A DNA stretch of 64,000 bases. It comes from Manduca sexta (lineage: Eukaryota > Arthropoda > Insecta > Lepidoptera > Sphingidae). The stretch spans positions 2,046,001 to 2,110,000 of the forward strand of contig NC_051142.1 in the NCBI RefSeq assembly GCF_014839805.1. The letters are read 5' to 3'. Below are positions 62,357 to 64,000 of the stretch, one piece after another. The number at the start of each line of letters is the position of its first letter. Position 1 is the stretch's first letter. Made by a program: the position numbers and the translations under genes. Below the pieces are notes generated by a model. It was not told the origin of the DNA and did not search any database. It saw only the letters and a list, made by a program, of their open reading frames with translations.

Positions 62357-63202
62357 TTTGAATTATTTTTTGTTTAAATTTATATACAAGGTTTTATTAA
62401 AATTTAATATCTAACATTTTATAATTTTTCTTTATAGTATAACAAAATCACCGAGTAGGTACCTGTTTTCTTTATGTACCTACCTCACACAGTATTGGAT
62501 TTTGTTAATACGCACTAGACCTTTTAGGCCGAGGCCTAAGGGCGACACAATATGTCGGGAGGTATTGGCTCACATTGGTAGGGTCAATGGTTAAAATTTA
62601 GAATCTTGTAACAGGAGTTTGAGGCTAAAGTGGTTGCGGTTAGTAAAATTATCCTCGCTGATTATAAATTCGACATTCTTAAATTTACACACATTGTATA
62701 CGGTTCTAACCTTGTGCCTTATGACTACAGCTCAGCCGTCATGGGGGGCGACTGGGCGGTTATGTTGATAACCCGGCGTTGAGCCGCCCGGATTTGATGT
62801 TGACTTTCAGGCGACCACTGGGCCAAGTCCCTAACCTTATAGGTACAACGCACGGCATACTAACTAAAACTCCGCGGTGGCCCTCTTCAGCGGAGAGACG
62901 GCTGCGGGCTTCCTCTGATGTATAGTGTCTAAGTCTTCGTCCGCAGCCGCCCCTGCGCGGTTCCGCCTAGCGGTCCGTCTCCTATAAGGAGGGGGGAGGG
63001 GGGTTTCTCAGAGGCCTCCGCGCACCGAAGGACGCTCTCGGCGTCAACGGCAGCATGAGGTCTACTGCACATTGCCATCCATCCCGGAGGTCAACCGAGG
63101 TGTGCAAAGAAGCACAAAACGCACTAGGGCTAGCAGCCCCCTGCTGTCCGCCGACGACCCCCATCGGCACGGTTCTAACCTAACTCAACTGAAGGATTTC
63201 TA

Positions 63203-63440
63203 TGGCATAACTTTTTTTAATTGTCCTTTTGAGAGCATCCTCTGTGTGCGCAGTGTAAACGGTTAAAGTTACGCAACAAACGTATGATGGAATTATTCCT
63301 TTCAAAAATTATAAAAAAAAATATTATAGAACAAAGTCACCGAATTCGATAAACTCAAAAACTACTCAACGTATTTCAATGAAATTTGGTACCAGCGGAG
63401 ATAGTATGAGACCCTGGGAAGGACATAGGTTACTTTCTAT
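63203..63440 (-). mobile_element. Reverse partial copy of the 18366 element
   Basis: The reverse complement reads CCTTCCCAGGGTCTCATACT, CCAAATTTCATTGAAATACG, GTTGAGTAGTTTTTGAGTTT and GCGTAACTTTAACCGTTTAC, matching 18470-18665. Confidence 0.7.
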
Positions 63441-63848
63441 CCTGTGAAAGGGATTTTTGGGATAACACATCAATCGTCGTTTAAAGAAATTTTTAAAACA
63501 TGGAAGTATTTTAAAGTATTTTAAATAGAGTGTACATTAGTGTACGTAAAATGGTAAGCAAAAAGTCCATAAACACTATGGATTTTACTCAAGATTTTAC
63601 ACCGCAGTAATAACATATTTAAGTTTACATCGTATAATATAAATATAGGAAAAAGCGCGGGAAACTTCGGATCGTGGCGGACGTACTTTTTATATTTCTG
63701 ATTTTTGTTAAATAAGTTTGTAAATATTTCCTATCATCTGGGTTGTAATTTTTTGTAAATTTTGTAGTTTAGTGATTTAGTAATTAGTGTATATAATATT
63801 TTGTCCATTGGTAAGTGTAAATATATTATTTATTAAGTAGTAGATATA

Positions 63849-64000
63849 ATGAATTCACCGCCTGATCCGGGGGGGTTTGTCCCCGGCAGGCAATTTTGTA
63901 ACAATTACATCAATAGAAAAAGAGCAAACTCCTAAACCACAATACATTTCTGAATCTGGTATGGAGACAGACGGCTCGACGTCGACTAGGCCAATTAAAC
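63849..64000 (+). pseudogene. Possible LINE ORF1 start, cut by window edge
   Basis: ATG at 63849 opens MNSPPDPGGFVPGRQF and then stops after 28 codons. Another frame continues as ITSIEKEQTPKPQYISESGM to the window end. A run of seven G at 63868-63875 could be the site of a frameshift. The short Pro/Gly-rich start and low-complexity Ser/Thr tail look like a Jockey-type ORF1, but the call is weak. Confidence 0.3.

Larger units (their letters stand above)
62357..64000. other. Region right of anoctamin-like gene 2
   Basis: 3' UTR of gene 2 to about 62410, then mobile-element debris: a GC-rich block at about 62710-63175 (GGGGCGACTGGGCGGTTATG, CAACGGCAGCATGAGG) of unknown element type, a reverse copy of the 18366 element at 63203-63440, AT-rich sequence, and a possible LINE start near 63849. 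No host gene seen. Confidence 0.45.

Noticed and set aside
62982..63170. Minus-strand ORF in the GC-rich right-hand block
   Set aside because: No reverse-transcriptase or other motif. Compositional artefact of a mobile-element piece.
1..64000. CRISPR arrays, operons, prophage or viral islands
   Set aside because: No spacer-repeat pattern and no clustered intronless genes. The sequence is an animal nuclear region throughout.

Overview
This is an AT-rich, intron-rich animal nuclear sequence, most likely from a moth or butterfly. The evidence is the arthropod-type gene set with short multi-exon genes and the repeat content: tRNA-derived SINEs with A and B boxes, RTE- and Jockey-type LINE scraps, many short TIR elements, and a dispersed repeat ending in CAAA repeats. 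Nothing prokaryotic is present. Gene models were built by hand from open frames plus GT-AG (rarely GC-AG) junctions whose phases close. All lack transcript support.

Layout. 366-3033 (+) is a nucleolar RBM34/Nop12-like RNA-binding protein. 3034-8369 has no gene I can support. 8370-16015 (-) is a complete Raf kinase in 11 coding exons. 17203-20790 (-) is a zeste-like Myb/SANT gene whose introns carry several mobile elements. 23280-26071 (-) is CMTR2, the cap-2 2'-O-methyltransferase. It is divergent from RBM45 at 26806-28287 (+). 29673-30876 (-) is an unrecognised 228-residue protein, divergent from IMP3 (U3 snoRNP) at 31853-33579 (+).

The right 30 kb holds two tandem, same-strand anoctamin (TMEM16)-like genes, at 35326-48986 and 49955-62356. 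Their exon lengths and phases match almost one for one, so they arose by tandem duplication. Both appear to have lost most of the acidic residues that bind Ca2+ in classical TMEM16 proteins. The first uses two GC-AG introns with the same donor, GCGAGT. The second has a one-base phase mismatch between two exons. Their introns hold many TIR elements, SINEs and LINE fragments.

Functional grouping. RBM34-like and IMP3 belong to nucleolar ribosome assembly. CMTR2 and RBM45 act on mRNA. Raf is the MAPKKK of the Ras pathway. The anoctamin pair are predicted ten-helix membrane proteins. Nothing beyond shared divergent promoters links these genes. The most unusual parts are the anoctamin pair, the exact 123-bp five-copy array, the 177-bp twin MITEs, and a 1.24-kb element with repeated GGCGCACTTRCCCC motifs.
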